DNA of 52,500 nucleotides. Origin: Glandiceps talaboti. Its lineage: Eukaryota; Hemichordata; Enteropneusta; Spengelidae. Each line of letters begins with the position of its first letter. Within the stretch, counting starts at the first letter, position 1. Under the pieces are notes generated by a model. The model was not told where the DNA came from, made no database searches, and saw only the letters and a program-made list of their open reading frames with translations. The position numbers were made by a program, and so were the translations under genes. Positions 35,298-49,756 of this stretch are shown here, one piece after another. The DNA lies in contig NC_135549.1 of NCBI RefSeq assembly GCF_964340395.1, positions 15,614,842 to 15,667,341 on the forward strand. The letters run 5' to 3'.

Positions 35298-36265
35298 AGT
35301 TTCTACTCATAGACATGTACAATTTCCGATGTCATGAGTTAATGTTCCCGATGTTGATCATTCGTGTGAACATTTGCGCAGTTCAGTGCAATTGCCCACA
35401 GATAGGAACACTGCGGTTGAAGAAAAAAGGACTGTCTGGATCATATATGCACACAACACATTGCAATTATACCGTTTCGATATCTTCAAGGCATATTAAC
35501 ACATATTCTGATAGCAGTCGGAAAAGTACATATTTGTATACGACTGTTGTAAACATACATCTTGCGCATAGTGAATATAATTCGCCCAGGGGAACCGCAT
35601 TGTATGCGATGAAATGGACAAGTGCATCGAACACGACTACACGACATATACTTATTTATTTTATTTTATTTTTATTTGCTCATTTATATTGTATACAGTT
35701 AGACATACATACACTTCTCTCAATTTCCATTGCATCTAGCCCCGTATACTAAGAACGCTTCTACAACGCGGTATGTCGCATGAAATAATCTTAAGCTACC
35801 TCGAGCATACAATTAATATTTGGCTACTATGCCCGATCTTGAAAAGACATTAAACTGTTACATATTGAAATGATAATAAAATGCTAGATATTCAGGATCA
35901 AAATGCAATATATACCTGTAATTTACTTCCCCCAATAATGTGTTGTCAGCTATATAGTTGACAGGTATACAGCTATACAACATAACGTTTCTGATGATTA
36001 ATAGACCTGTCCATGGTCATTTATTATGGTGAATTGACCTGCTGTCACAACTTCGGTGTATATTCTCTACCATAGAAAGAAGACATTTATATGCTGCTTG
36101 CACAAGTAATTAAGTGTACGCTTGTTATTTTTTGTATAAAGATGGCATATTGAGTTGACTTTATGATAAATAGGCAATTAAAACCTTTATATATACATTC
36201 CTTGTTGATGTTAGTATACAATACATTCAAAATACCACAATGCATTACATCTATATATCTGAGCG

Positions 36266-36269
<4 letters not shown>

Positions 36270-36298
<29 letters not shown>

Positions 36299-36376
36299 TG
36301 TATGTATGTATGTATGTATGTATGTATGTATGTATGTATGTATGTATGTATGTATGTATGTGTGTGTGTGTGTGTT
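36270..36376. repeat. (TATG)n then (TG)n microsatellite
   Basis: About 22 units of TATG, ending in a short TG array. Confidence 0.98.
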
Positions 36377-38320
36377 TGCACGCCCTGTGGATGGGTGTTT
36401 GAGGATCGATGTATGCGTGTGTTTATAAACAAATAAATAAATATGTGTGGTAACATAATTGTCGAATGCCTTTCCTTGAGATATAAATCATACACAAAGT
36501 GAGCAAACCAAACAGTCCATGTCTTGTCGTGAGTCTTCCTTTTAGTTTCCGCAGTAAAACCGAAATGCTATTTATGTGACGTGGGCGACATAAAAAGAGT
36601 TGATGTAATGTTTGGAAGTCATCTATACAACATCCATACATGTTTTACGGACGCTATTATATTACTTTGCACTTTTCAATTTTCAGACTGTGTGATCGAG
36701 ATCACCAGATAAAAAGCACGATATCGCGATTGAGTAGCTCATTGAATTGGGGCGAGGGAATAGAATTCGTGACGAATTACGTCTACAGTTCAGTGCTTAG
36801 TTTTAATGAGTTGTTTTAATAGGGGTTTCATAAGGCTATTATTATAATAACTGCACAATGCTTAGAAATATAACCATTTTGCTTTAAATGTCTCACAAAT
36901 GTAATTAGATCATGACGCCGCACATAACGACACAATCTAAAAAAAACTACAGCATTCTGAAACAACGTTTGACCATTGTAGACATAACGTAAGGAGACTT
37001 CCTCATAATGATTCTTTAAGATAACAACATACGAGATATATAAGTACAATGTCATTCACTGGTAACGAAGTGAATAAAGATTTCACATATTGTGTAAGCA
37101 TTTGTGTGAATTTAAATTTGACTCTGAGGTCCATGAAATAACCGAGCAGTTCAAGTTGTGTCAGAGTCAAGGTCATCGATTGCATAGCCGATACGGTAAT
37201 TACTACACAGTTTGGTCAGCATGCAAATAATGACTTTCATAATGATTATAGGGTTTATAGAATGATAGGAGTTTCTATTTTCAATATTGAAGAACAACTT
37301 TTTGAATGAAATTCACTCAAAGTAAATGGAAATGTTAAACGTACCGGCAGGAGTGCCCATCAAAAGAATGCTATACTTCAACGTTGTGTTTTACTTGTAA
37401 TAACGATATAACGTATTCATGTTTGTTCAAATTTGGTCCAATATTAAATAATCAACATTCCTAAATTCAGTATAGTGATAACCGTTTGTCGATGAATCTC
37501 AAAATGGTAAATAGACCTGACGCCATCTATAATCATCTATAGGATGGGTTACAGGCGTTACCTGACAGTCGAGCGATACAGTCAAAAGAGCGGTTTATAA
37601 ACAAGATAATGTACATGTATCAGGTTGCCAAATCTAAACACCTGCAACTTCTTTAGGAAAGGAAAGACGGCGAAAACAGACAAAGCGTCAATTTGGGATA
37701 AAAGCCCGAAAATCAAAAGTTTTTGTCACGAATTTCGATGACTCTACACTGTAAAATGGTATGTGTCCGTTTGTTAGTTAGTAGAACTATGATGCATGGT
37801 CCCCAAAAGAAAATGCATGAACACATGTACTGATATATTCTTGCATTATTTTCTTGGATCGTTGTTTGGGAATTGAGAGGTATAAACCGTTTGGTGTGAA
37901 GTGACATCATGGCAGACGTAGACATATGGTTATAAACCGACTAATGCTTGAACAGATGTATCCTTCACTTGATCGCAACGCGCATACTCTGTGTTATCAA
38001 GAATGAGTGATAACCCCAATTATATTTCCCTTCGTTAAAAAGTTTAATGTCGGCAAATAGTCACAGCTTTCATACATACAGCTACCTATAACCGGTTGTA
38101 AATTGTGACATTAATTCGACATTCCGAAGATAAGAAGAGAAAATACAACTTTACAACACTAAAGCATTTACAGTCACCGTAAAACCTAAGCTTCTCGTCA
38201 AATTAAATGACATTTGTTTCTTCTCTTTCAAATGGATTGTGCAAGATAAGAAAAGTCGCCCAAATTAAGCGATTCAGGATACGATATTACGGGCTGATTT
38301 TTTGTTGGAACAGATGAAAA

Positions 38321-38764
38321 TTATACGGTCGTCAAGACTAGAATGTCTTTCCGATTTCCCAATGGAATGTGAGTACTTTCAGAGGCCGCCTGTTTGTACG
38401 GGGCTACAGTTATACCCGTAAAACACGACAAGCTGGCAATACGACTTATTTTATGGCACGTAGCCTGTCCTGAGATATTACGTTGGGAAATTGCATATAA
38501 TGGTACCGTTATTAACGACAGCACTGTTCTTCTACGCTCACACTTATCACATGTCACATACACGTCACTGAATGAGATATATTTATCCCCATTTTCTAAT
38601 CCCAAAAGAAAGAAGACACTTTCTTGACAAACACAGATCGAGAAGATATCATTGGCTTCCTTTACTCTAGCTATAAGGCGTGTTGAAGTTGAAGTTCTCT
38701 CCAACTGAGGAACCCGAGGGGCAACTAATGCAGCGACAGTCGTAATAATTAAAGTAAAACACAT
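38321..38764 (-). CDS. Candidate secreted protein ORF, 147 aa
   Basis: This uninterrupted ORF has its first ATG at 38764, after an in-frame TGA a few codons upstream. The N-terminus (MCFTLIITTVAALVAPRV) looks like a signal peptide. The remainder has seven cysteines, including CVC and CDKC. No family is recognised. Splice sites could shorten it, for example a GTGAGC after the CDK codons. The length is only moderately above chance for this base composition, so it is a candidate only. A CRE-like TGACGTCA lies at 39394-39401. Confidence 0.35.
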   Translation of the reverse strand: MCFTLIITTVAALVAPRVPQLERTSTSTRLIARVKEANDIFSICVCQESVFFLLGLENGDKYISFSDVYVTCDKCERRRTVLSLITVPLYAISQRNISGQATCHKISRIASLSCFTGITVAPYKQAASESTHIPLGNRKDILVLTTV

Positions 38765-39676
38765 CACAACTGATCACCATGGCACGTACACTGGGAATTG
38801 TTGAATTACTCGAACACAAAATAAGACTTTATGCTTGTTAACTAGTATTAACTTTGAATTATCGATTAGTGGTATGCTAAGAAGGGGGAAATCTTGCGTG
38901 AAATATAGCGTTCGATATTAGAGTTGTGAGATCAAACTTCGAAGCTAATCACGTGAGCATGACTTTCACAGCGAAAACATGTTTCGCGTGAGTTGATGTC
39001 CGCACGATTTTACAGACAGAATGATATCGCCAAATATTCATTACGCACGTAGGCAATGAATTGTTTATCAAAGAGTTGCTCTGACGTCTGGAGGCGATCA
39101 AATTATTGGTGCGAAATAATTAATGTTCATCATATTTACAGTGTTTATATCATCATAATAGGATGTTTACAGCTATACAATTTTACCCCTAGGCGATTTA
39201 ATATTCTCCTTACAATACAATGCAAGTTATTATACATACCAAAACAACCTCTAAGATTCGCCAGTTACAGCTAGTATTTTGTTTACTGATGTTTATTACA
39301 ACCATCAGCGATGCACTATTTTCATAACGTTGTTGAGTTTAGTCACCTGTTGACTACGCTCATCATAGCTTGAATGCTAGTGATGTCTCTCTATGACGTC
39401 ACAAAATGGCGTGGTCTACATGGGACCGGAAATACCCGAAAACTCTCGAAGTAAATCCGATGGGAAGTGACTGAAAAAGTTTAATGTGTTTGCAAACGTT
39501 TTTGAATGTTTTAAAACCATCTACGCGTTTCACGAACATGTCGTCCAGCAAAATAGCAATAGCGAATGAGAATATTTTGAATAACCTTAAAGTGTTTGTA
39601 ACGTGATTTAACATGATTGTCATGGTAGCAAGGTAACCAAGTTAACCATGTCGGGACACAGGGGGCAGCGAGCATG

Positions 39677-39732
39677 TAATTGATTGATTGATTGATCGAT
39701 CGATCGATTCATTTATTGATTGATTGATTCAT
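39677..39732. repeat. (GATT)n / (GATC)n microsatellite
   Basis: An imperfect GATT array with an internal GATC block. Confidence 0.95.
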
Positions 39733-39879
39733 TATTTGGTGGAATGATTGATCGATTGAACGATCATTTTTTGTGGTGCAATATAACTTATTTTGTGTGA
39801 TATTGATCAATTTACTCATTGAGTTTTAAAGCGATGTCTTTTTCTTTCCCTGGTTACTTTGCTCTCAGCTATATCTCAG

Positions 39880-39946
39880 ACCACTAAAAGTCTGAGGCTG
39901 TATGTAATTCTCTCTTTTCTTGATTGACTAAATAAAGACGCCTTGT
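39880..39946 (+). mobile_element. Possible LINE 3' tail
   Basis: A hairpin CTCAGAC/GTCTGAG is followed within about 40 nt by AATAAA. This resembles CR1/L2-type LINE 3' ends. There is no coding part, so support is weak. Confidence 0.3.
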
Positions 39947-40045
39947 CCATTATCCCCCTCTTATCTAAATTAAAACACTCCTAATCTTATGGCGAGAGAT
40001 CACTTAACAATTTGCTTTATCTCTCATCTGCTGGGAGATTATCAC

Positions 40046-40105
40046 ACTGGACAAACATTCGATCATGCATAAACTAGTATATGCATGAGCGAATGTTTGT
40101 CCAGT
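40046..40105. repeat. 60-nt hairpin with one mismatch (candidate pre-miRNA or tiny foldback)
   Basis: Positions 40046-40061 pair perfectly with 40090-40105 (16 bp). One A-G mismatch follows, then nine more pairs (40063-40071 with 40080-40088), leaving an 8-nt loop. Size and shape fit an animal pre-miRNA, but no known miRNA was recognised on either arm. Sequence outside the 60 nt does not pair. Confidence 0.8.
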
Positions 40106-43100
40106 TAGATTTCTCGTAGGGTCTATGGTTAAACACATACTTTCGTATTGAGTTAAAGACAGAACTGCCCTATATAAAGAGGATTATGGCTAATCTATGC
40201 AAATGCGGGAAATTCAAACTGCTGTACAGAGCACTAGCTTCTGGGTCTTGTTTTCAGTATTTTTTCTGTGCTCCGAGAAACACACATGTCATGTATCATG
40301 TACAAATTGTTTGTGAATGTCGTAGGATGGTAACTTGATACACAAATTAGTTGAAAATCAGTCTGTTTGTTTCATAGAATGAAAAAACCTTTCCAAATTT
40401 CCCTGCAAACAGCTGCTTAGATTGTGTGTCATTCAGGATTATTCAAATATGCGGCATTTGCATGTGAAAAACCCAGATATAGGGAATGTTTATAATTTGG
40501 TGATTACTTGCCAGTGAGTCATCACAAGTTCTCCACCTCCAAACATACAGTCAGTCATATGCAAAACAGGGCCTCAGGCGCCGGCAATTCTCTGTTTAAG
40601 ACATTTTTGTTCTGGCCATTAATGTCAACAGAAAGAAAGGTAACCATTAGTGTATGATGCACACGTGACCAACCACTGCCACATAAGCAAATATTGCAAT
40701 TTACCACACGTGACTTTTTGAACGAATCATGGATCAGCTATCGGTTACGATGAGCCACAGGTCATAAAAGAAGTCAGTCAGCAGATTATAACTCGGACCA
40801 AAATGTCATTAACGTATATTTGATGAAATACCATAGAACGTAATTACAAAAAGAACTCGACATTTTAACACAGGAAAGATAAACAGTAATATTTCACGAC
40901 TTCACTAAAAACGGTACACAAAATGAAAATCAATATTGTATCAGGTGAATCACTTTAAGATTGAATCAACAAAAAAATCTTCGAAGTTTGATCGAATAGC
41001 TTCAGAACAAATGGGTTAAACTAATTGAATTTTATTTGAATTATTGTGAAAAGATTTACAACTGTGACTGGACGACAATTGATTACATTTATTTCATTTT
41101 GATTGACCGGGATTGAGTTGACATGTATCATATCAAATAGAAACATACATTGAATGAGAAAAAGTAATTTAAAAGTAGTAAAATTCAAATCAATATATAC
41201 AGATACTTTGTGTAATTTCAAAAGCAAAGGATCTGAAAAAAAAATAATGAGCAAAAAATCTAGCATGGAACAGAAAGGAGCTCAAGTAACAGAAATCTAA
41301 AGCGAAACACTGAGATCATAAAGCGGTAACATTTTGACTTTGCGTCATTACAACCGACATGTATTATCACATTGTTTTTTTTTTCTTCTCGTGAGCAAAT
41401 CAATACATCGTGCAGCCCGGGTTCATGTGGATACATCGTCGTTATTTTCTACAACAGGGGTATAAGCTTTACTAATCCAACACTTCAACTATTTACACAC
41501 ACGCTTTCTTAGTGAATCGTGATATCGATTTTCTTCAAATGGCTGGCAGCTTAAATGGTTCAGCAGAGTTTGGAGCATGTCTGAAGCCTTACAACACAAT
41601 CTGATTCATCTACCCAGTAAATAGATGCAGCGTCTGACGTGCTGCTGTGGAGTGCTGATAAACAAAGGTTTCTACAAGTAATAGGTTGTTCTAAGCCATG
41701 TCTACGTGTGAGCTCTGAGAAATGTTGAACTTTTCCATCGATTCGCTCTTCATTTTTGTAAAATATCGACTGACTCTATTTTCAGTGCCGATATAACTAA
41801 TTGCTTCTAGCTGTAAATTTGACATCACTGTCTTCCTTTACTCACTCTTCCGTTAGTTGCAAGGACTAATCCGATACAATATTGCCGCAGAGTTGCCCTT
41901 AAGCTGTCGTATTCTGATAAGACAGTGTTAAGGGTAAGCACATTCGAATATGTATTTCACAATCCGTCGTGGGAGAAGAGAACTAGATACAGACTACACG
42001 TCCATACACATCATGGGAACTGCCTGATACGACTTTTAGATGACTTTATTGTGTCGTAAAAATGACGTACAATGGCATGACCCGAGACGGTGAAATGAAT
42101 ACAACGATAACGCAGGTAAATTTAGTTTTCTCTCTTATGATCTTTTCAAAAAGTTTGACGTATTTCGTTCGAAACTGGTTACGTATACAATACTGTCCAT
42201 ACTTGACAAATCTACGGCACTGTCCATATTAATTATGTCTTAAATCCTTGTTTCATTTTGAACTAGAAAATGTTATTAATAGAATATAATTTCTTAGCCA
42301 TCTCAATTTGTAAAGTAAAACTAAAACCTATAGCAATTTTAACGTGACACTTCAAACAAGGAGAAACACTTTCATTCGGGCCAATGCAGCCAGAGGGTAA
42401 AACATTCAATGCAAAAATATCCCCACTTTAAGTTTAATTTGTGCTTACGGCGTTTTGCACATTTGACGAACCCCTCAAGCTATTTTAGGTAAACGGCACA
42501 TTTTAAGAGTGGTCAGCTTCTTCAGTCGACAGTCAAGTGCACCGGCGTACCAACACTGAACATATCTATACGTACATGTAGCTGTGATTTGGCGACACAT
42601 ACAACAGATCTAGACGAGCGAATGGTGTAGCTCGAAAGATTAACGGTGTTGTCACACAGTTTAAAGCTGACAATGATATTATGGGGATTGCTTGCCGTGA
42701 CATACAGCTATGTATAGCTTAAATTCGTGGCAATTTCAGGCAGGTAATCACCTTTGCTTGTAGCTAGTTGAGTTTTATTGAATCATTTATAGAGTCAACG
42801 TGCTTCGCATTGGTAGTCATCAAACGTTCCTCTAGCGTTATACACGACCCCTATAAGCCTTACACAATGCAGTTTTATAGCCATTTAGCAAGAGAATGTA
42901 TTGTGCGGCGTCGAACACATGATTTAGACTGTACATCGTTGTAATCAGAGTATACCTATATACCGCAGATAAATCATTGTTAATGGCATGGCGTATTCAG
43001 GGTCGTGAATTGATCGAAATATCTATGGTCGGTCTACAGAGTGAAAGTGCATCCTTTAAATAACGAAACTTTCGCATCCTATCTAATTGCCAATGGGTGA

Positions 43101-45238
43101 ATTCACGAGTGTCATGATATCAGGTGTACGCGTAAATAGCATTCGGCATGTACGTTGTCATCCATCAATAGACGTCTATATACGTTGAGTTCAAGAAGAC
43201 ATTGATGCGTTTTGACTATCTTAAACTGCATTCTATACAATTCCAATTTATATTAAGTTGTCTGCTCTTGTCCATCAACGTAACCCGAAACTTTACCGCC
43301 TTCAAATCACTCAAAGAAAAAATAGATATAAGCAGTATATTATGTTATACACCTATATGACAACCTACACCTTTATTATATTTTGTTTTGGATCTCTCAC
43401 CCTGAAATCAGTAATTTCGAAAAAATTTATTAAATAAAAACGTAATGTTCTAAGATTGAAGAAGTCCATGCATCTGTTTCATAGGTAGCGTAACCATTCG
43501 ATTGTAAATGAGGAGTCAAATTTAGCCTGCGGATATTTAGATTCGAGGTCAAAAAAAGCCTAGCGTTTCCGGGCAAGTACGTGCATGCGTCGTTGATTTC
43601 CAAGCAAGTCGGTAGATGAGGATTTGGTGCGAATCGAAGACTTTCCACCGGGAGTTGTAGGTGAAATTATCAAAAGCAAAATGATGCTATCTGAATGCAT
43701 AGGATGTTTAATGAACTAACAGGAGACGTTTTCCCCCGGGAATAATGTTTATGACCGCTATCATCGTGACACTGCACTGATAGAGTTATCAAGTTGACTA
43801 GGTTCAGCAATCGATTGGCTGCAGGTCTACACAAATAACAAAGTGATATTCCGATATTCGTGGAGGATTCAACCTATTTAATTTCTTTTAGGTGTATTCC
43901 GTATTTGCTGTTGACCTAATGGATTCCTTTGTACGTAATTGAACTCCAATATCTAGATTATTTGCAACTCCTGTGAAGGCAAGTGAAAGAACTTGAATGT
44001 TTTTCATCGTACAAATGTATATCTCGAGGGGCACAACAACCGAACAGATTTCTACTGCTCCCAGGTGCTGCATTTGTTCTTTATCGCCATATACAGAATA
44101 TTTAACAGTTTCCTTGATTATTCAACTGGCAATTTCTTTCAAGACTCGATGTCTTTCACGGGAGTACTGGTGAAAGGAAAGGCATTTCGATTTTATCTAG
44201 CACTGCAGATTTGAAGTGCAGTCTACGAACACTGTAATTGCCAAAGCACAGCAACTGGAAATACTCAACAAGAACACTGATCTTCTGGGGTTTTTTTTCC
44301 TGTTACGCAGGCCTGTAATTACCAACGTTGGCGACACTTTCTCCTATATATGGCGACCTTTACTAATAAAGGTCATTTGTAAGTATCCCAATTTTGAATT
44401 TCGTATATTATGTAAATATACACTGAAAAACATGTCACCTGAAACAAATCATCGTCTGGTTTGACATATATCTGACTATCGCCGTTATATATTTCATCGT
44501 CAAGCTCGACAAAAAATCTTTACTATTACTACACAATGAAGAACATGCCACCTGAACTAGAGCGTTGCAGGCTCGTCAATGGGCTTACTAGTGACACCCA
44601 ATCGTCGATCTGGCCCCCCATAAACAATCTTACTAAACGTTGCCCTGTTTTATTACCTGGTCCGACAAATCTCAAGTAACAGTGCAGCTATACTTCAGTA
44701 TCTGGCTCGGCAATCTTAGTAACAAACATTGCTACATTTTTTTTCAGTGAGACAGCATTATCACAACAGATAATGTTGTCACACTGTAAATTATTTGGTG
44801 TCGATCAACAAAGATAACGAAAATTGGTACATGTACTTCAAACAAGAAAATTTGTAATAATGTTAGTAACATTTTTTGTCGCGCTAGACGATGAAATATA
44901 TGTAGCACCGTTTGTAGGATCGCTATTCGATATACTATGATGAATTAAACCATATACTGTTTGGGATGATATGATTTCCGCATTGTAGCACCAGTAGTAA
45001 CACGTCAACAATATTTGTCAGGCACCGTTATTGATTTATCTTTCTCTGATCAGTGAGTTACTGTTTGGCAATCACTGTTTAATATATCTGTATATTTCAT
45101 TTAAAGGGGAACACAAAAGCGATGCTCTACTTCCTTAATGGTTAAAATGTCAGTAAGTCACGAAAAACTCATCTTACTCACAATAAGAGAAAAAGCATTA
45201 TTAAAATTAGCCATGATCCATTAGCATTAGCCTTAGTA

Positions 45239-45239
<1 letters not shown>

Positions 45240-45330
<91 letters not shown>
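45240..45330. repeat. (TA)n microsatellite
   Basis: A pure AT array of about 90 bp; its flanks show no inverted repeat. Confidence 0.99.
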
Positions 45331-45335
<5 letters not shown>

Positions 45336-45477
45336 AGAGGTTTTAAATATGCTATAGATTTATGTGAAATATGTAAATTAATAAGCAAGTCAAGCCCACC
45401 TAATTTATAATATATATTTGGTAGTAATCTCTCGGGAGGTAAAAACGGTGGTCATCGCTCTGTAAATCCCCATAAAG

Positions 45478-45562
45478 AGGAATAGCAGGCGTGATTCTTT
45501 CCAACCCGTCTTTTTCTCTGCGATGCATCGCACAGAGATTAAGGAGTCACGCATTGCTCTTG
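45478..45562. repeat. Imperfect foldback of about 85 bp
   Basis: The centre TCTCTGCGATGCATCGCACAGAGA is close to palindromic at 45515-45538. Outer segments GGCGTGATTCTTTCC and AAGGAGTCACGC pair imperfectly. It may be a degraded small inverted-repeat element. Confidence 0.45.
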
Positions 45563-48159
45563 AAGCAAACGATTCATGTTGACTTTGGGATTAATTCAAT
45601 TGGTTTTCATATCTTAGGAGTAAGAACTTAACATGGTAAGGATGCAATGTATGGGCATGTTTATAAAATGGGGATATTGACAAACGTAAAGAACAAACAC
45701 TTTTTGTCCATGTTAAAGCATAAGACTAATGTGTTATAAAGTATGGTTTCAAATGTCAAGCTCCCCTGTATGCATTCTGATGAGGATGCCTAGAACTAGA
45801 AAATGTGGCATGATCCCATCTGGCTAGATTTGGTAAATGTCAAATGCATATAGTCAAGGTATGTCATGCCTATACTGAAGGCGTTATGCGATGCAAGAGA
45901 CTTGGTTTTTAGCGATGATCGGTACGATGTTATCTTAGTGATCTCCAGTTAGTAGTAAGTTTGAAATGCCAATTTGTGTGGTCACATTATGATATGTATC
46001 CAGGCTACATATATATTGAGGGGAAACCTAGTGATGAACAATACTGAGGCAATTGATTTTAAGAGATATGAAACTCCTAACTATGGTTCTTTCCTCAATG
46101 TACAGCACGTCTTTCGAGTTACATTTGCCATTTCTCACTCTTCTGTGTATCCAAATCTTCAACAATACAGCTAATACGTAATCAGCTTCGCTTGGTAATT
46201 AATCTTATCTTATAATAGTGACCTGCAAATTAGAATATCTTTGAAATGCCGGAATTCGTGTAATACAAGTTACTAGTATCGTAATATACCCCTGCAACGA
46301 TTCATCGACAGTGGATACCATAGATTTGTTTGTTTGACTGTTTTCTGTCTGTCTATTACAGTAACTACACTCTTCTTCGTTCATGTCAAACGTACACTAA
46401 GCTGTAAAATACATGTACTAGTTAGTTAGCAAGCAACTAAAGAACTATATGTACTCTAGTCAATACCTACCAATTACTGCCGAACGTAGCTCACAATAAT
46501 ATCTTGTTCAGGTACATGTCTACAGTTAAATCTTATTTTGCACTCACTGTTGATACAGCTGAATGCAACACATGATAACATTGCGTGACATGCAAGATTT
46601 TTAAGATTCGTGTGTACGTAATTGACTACGTTATTCAAGAAAGCGCGAAATGCTCTAGGAAAGTGTATTTCTTGAACTCCTCGACATTGCTTTATCATGC
46701 GATAATGAAAGAAATCTTTATCAGGCGTAACACACTGTGATATCTGAATAAAGGTTACATGACAGGCGTTTGCTAACTAAATCCAATCTGTCGAATAAAG
46801 ACTTATGCACCCCGGAAATAAAAGTATCAATCTCGCTTTCTTCAAGAAATGCCCAACCTATATTGATATTAAGACAAAATCAGGGGCCACGTGTTTTGAA
46901 TTAGAGGTCAAATTGATCGGCTCATGTTTTATTCCAAAATGGCTGCCGTGTAATGTCACGCCCATGGAAAAATAAGCAATTGTTGATTTCCTCGAAAACA
47001 AGATGGTGAACCCTAAAAGTTCATTTATTATTTCAAAAGGACCAGGAACAATCTTTTACATGAGAGCGTTTTTAGATTTTTAAATAAGCAATTAATTGTT
47101 ACGTAAATTGGCTGCTGGGGCAAATATTACCTTGAATTCTTAGTTATTCTTGGTGATATTTCAGAGTGTCAAAAATATAATATTGTATCGGAGTCTCATG
47201 CCCAAAATGTACAACTTTGTCTTGTTTGGGGGGAATATCTACTCGCGATCGTGTCGTCTATAGAAATAAAAACGTGACTAGAACAATGAATGGATTCTGT
47301 TACAATAAAAAACCACTGAAATAATCAAAAGATGGTACATTTCATAGCTGAAACATACGTTTTATTTATAATATGAATGTGCTGGCGTAGGTTTGAGGCA
47401 ATTATCTTTGTTGTCAGCGGAAATGAATGGCATTGCCTTCTTCAACTCCACGCAGGTGATCCTATCTCGGTAAAAAAAAACGAAGCATAGAGTGGTAACT
47501 CAAGATTGGATAAAATATTTTGAACATAAATTTGCTGTCTTGTGATAACATTCAAGTATAAAGACGCCATCATCATTCTGGGGGAAAACCAAGAAGTCCC
47601 TAAAGTGTACACTGTTGTATTTATAATAGGGTTTGAGTTCATTTATATACAACATATCTACTATTGATAGATGGATGATCTGAAAGATGTAGGCGGACGG
47701 TAGAAGCTGTTTGATGACTAACATTATTCTCTTCACATATATAAGTACACATACTAGAAAGATGGATGTGTTATTGAAAGAATAGTTGTCAATGTTAACG
47801 TTCCTTATCTCTCCCCATAAAAGAAACATCGGTCTATCGATCGCGGATATCATAGTGACAACATCAGGTTTGCGCATGCTGCGACGTACTGTTGGGTATT
47901 AGCTATCGTTATCTGTATATCACGCTCTGGTTTATCTGTGGGAATGAAGAATATTTTTTCTATGCTTGAAGTCGGGAATGATTTTGCATAATCGTTATTT
48001 GAGTTTGGAAAGATTTATTTGCAATTACGTTAATTTTATAAACCTAAAAATATCTTTAATCGAATGATGATTAGAACATTAACATGCCCTTAAGATATGC
48101 TGGTTTAAGTTCACTTGATATTTATCGGTATGATTTTTTAAATTCTTGTGATTACCAAT

Positions 48160-48540
48160 AAAGTGAGTCCGATTTGGCTATATCTGCAAATCAAATGATA
48201 TAGTTTATTCATCCTGTGCGTTTTCACAAAAATGATGCCATTCTTGTCAGATTTGGCTATATTCTGCGAATCAATATATCTCTTATTAATACCAAGTATC
48301 ATATTTCATTTCCTCGGAATAATATCGAAAAATCTCGATTCTATGGAAACTTCACAATATTGATGCTGTTCTTACAAGGTTACATGAGAATCAAGAATAT
48401 AATATTTATATCGATTATAATATTTAATTGCATCGGAATACCGTGAAGAAGATTGACAAAGTCTTGATTCTATCGAACCTTAGACAAAAAATGATGCCGT
48501 CATTGTCCATATTGCGTCTTGACTGTCCAGAATCTCCTGC
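48160..48540. repeat. Degenerate tandem repeat, monomer about 130 bp
   Basis: The motif (A/T)TGATGC(C/T)(A/G)T recurs at about 48231, 48359 and 48490 (spacing 128 and 131). Shared neighbours are CTCGATTCTATGGAAAC / CTTGATTCTATCGAACC and TCGGAATA. A partial copy lies near 48165. Confidence 0.65.
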
Positions 48541-49200
48541 GTCATCCACTCTGCATTGATGGAGTGACTATTATAGCGAGACAGAAATTATCCTCACACC
48601 GACCAGAGTTAATAGCATTAAATAGAAATTATTGCTCTCCAACAGTAAATTTAATGGTATTGCATATAGGTGATGAGATTTAAATGCCACTGACTTGCCC
48701 GGCATAAAGCATTAGAAAAGTCTTGTTTGCTCGATTGATGCATCAGAATTCAAAACAATTAAATTTGTTATTCCTAAGCAAATGCGTGTGATAAATACTA
48801 TAAAAGTGTATTACTTCATGACTTTTGACTCTCAAACGATGTTTACTCGGTATAACACCAGTATTACCTTTTACACGGTAAACGTAAATGGGTGCCCCTA
48901 TCCCCAGGTCTAAGGTAGTGCATTTGTATGACTTCCCACGTGCACACGTACGTAGTAAGAATACTAATACAGTGTCTGTATATGTTGGCGAAATTTATAT
49001 TGGAAGTGTTTTGAATGACAGAAGATAAAACAAACAGAAACATAGTTTTTTTTTTTATTTCATTGCAAGTCTTAGAATTAACAAACATATCACAGTCACT
49101 GTGATACTGTACTGGAAAATATAGAGCTGTAGATAATATATATGAAAGAAGCCTTCGTACAAGCCATAGATCCCCAATTTTTTATTTCTTTTTGACTATT

Positions 49201-49247
49201 GAATGAATGAATGAATGAATGAATGAATGAATGAATGAATGAATGAA
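49201..49247. repeat. (GAAT)n microsatellite
   Basis: About 11 units of TGAA. Confidence 0.98.
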
Positions 49248-49756
49248 ATTAATTTATTTCTTTTTTCAATTATGACCAAAAAGGTCGAGGTCAAATATGA
49301 AGATAATACTAGAAAGATCATTTCGGATAATAATAGGGGAGTAGAAACTGAATGGAATCGCTAGTTTTAAGATTTGCAGTAAATCATGGTTTCTTACTAC
49401 AAATATGGCCGCCATTCAGTAAATGTAATTACAAGAGCATTAAAAGTAATGAATGTGCTTGTTTCATTTGTTCATTAATGTTAACTCATAGACAAACTCT
49501 AAAAGAAATGGCAACATTTAAATACAACAAGGTGTCTGCAATGTACAAGAAATAACTTGATTTTGATAATTAACTCTGAAAGTCACAGTCAAGGTCAATG
49601 TTCAAAGTTTAATATATACCACATGTAAACTGAATGCCTTCTGTAAGGGGAAAGCTTTTACATTGTTGTTCCTACACACGGCAGTAATTATTGAAATGCA
49701 AAGTTCTGAGCGATAGCTTTCCTACATAATCGGCGAAATGATTGCACCAAATTTTT

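Noticed and set aside
35315-35752. 145-residue ORF downstream of gene 2
   Set aside because: No signal peptide, domain or splice support; it lies at the end of the probable gene 2 3'UTR in low-complexity AT-rich DNA.
47500-47877. 125-residue - strand ORF
   Set aside because: No recognisable domain, no clear start context, and length within chance for AT-rich DNA.
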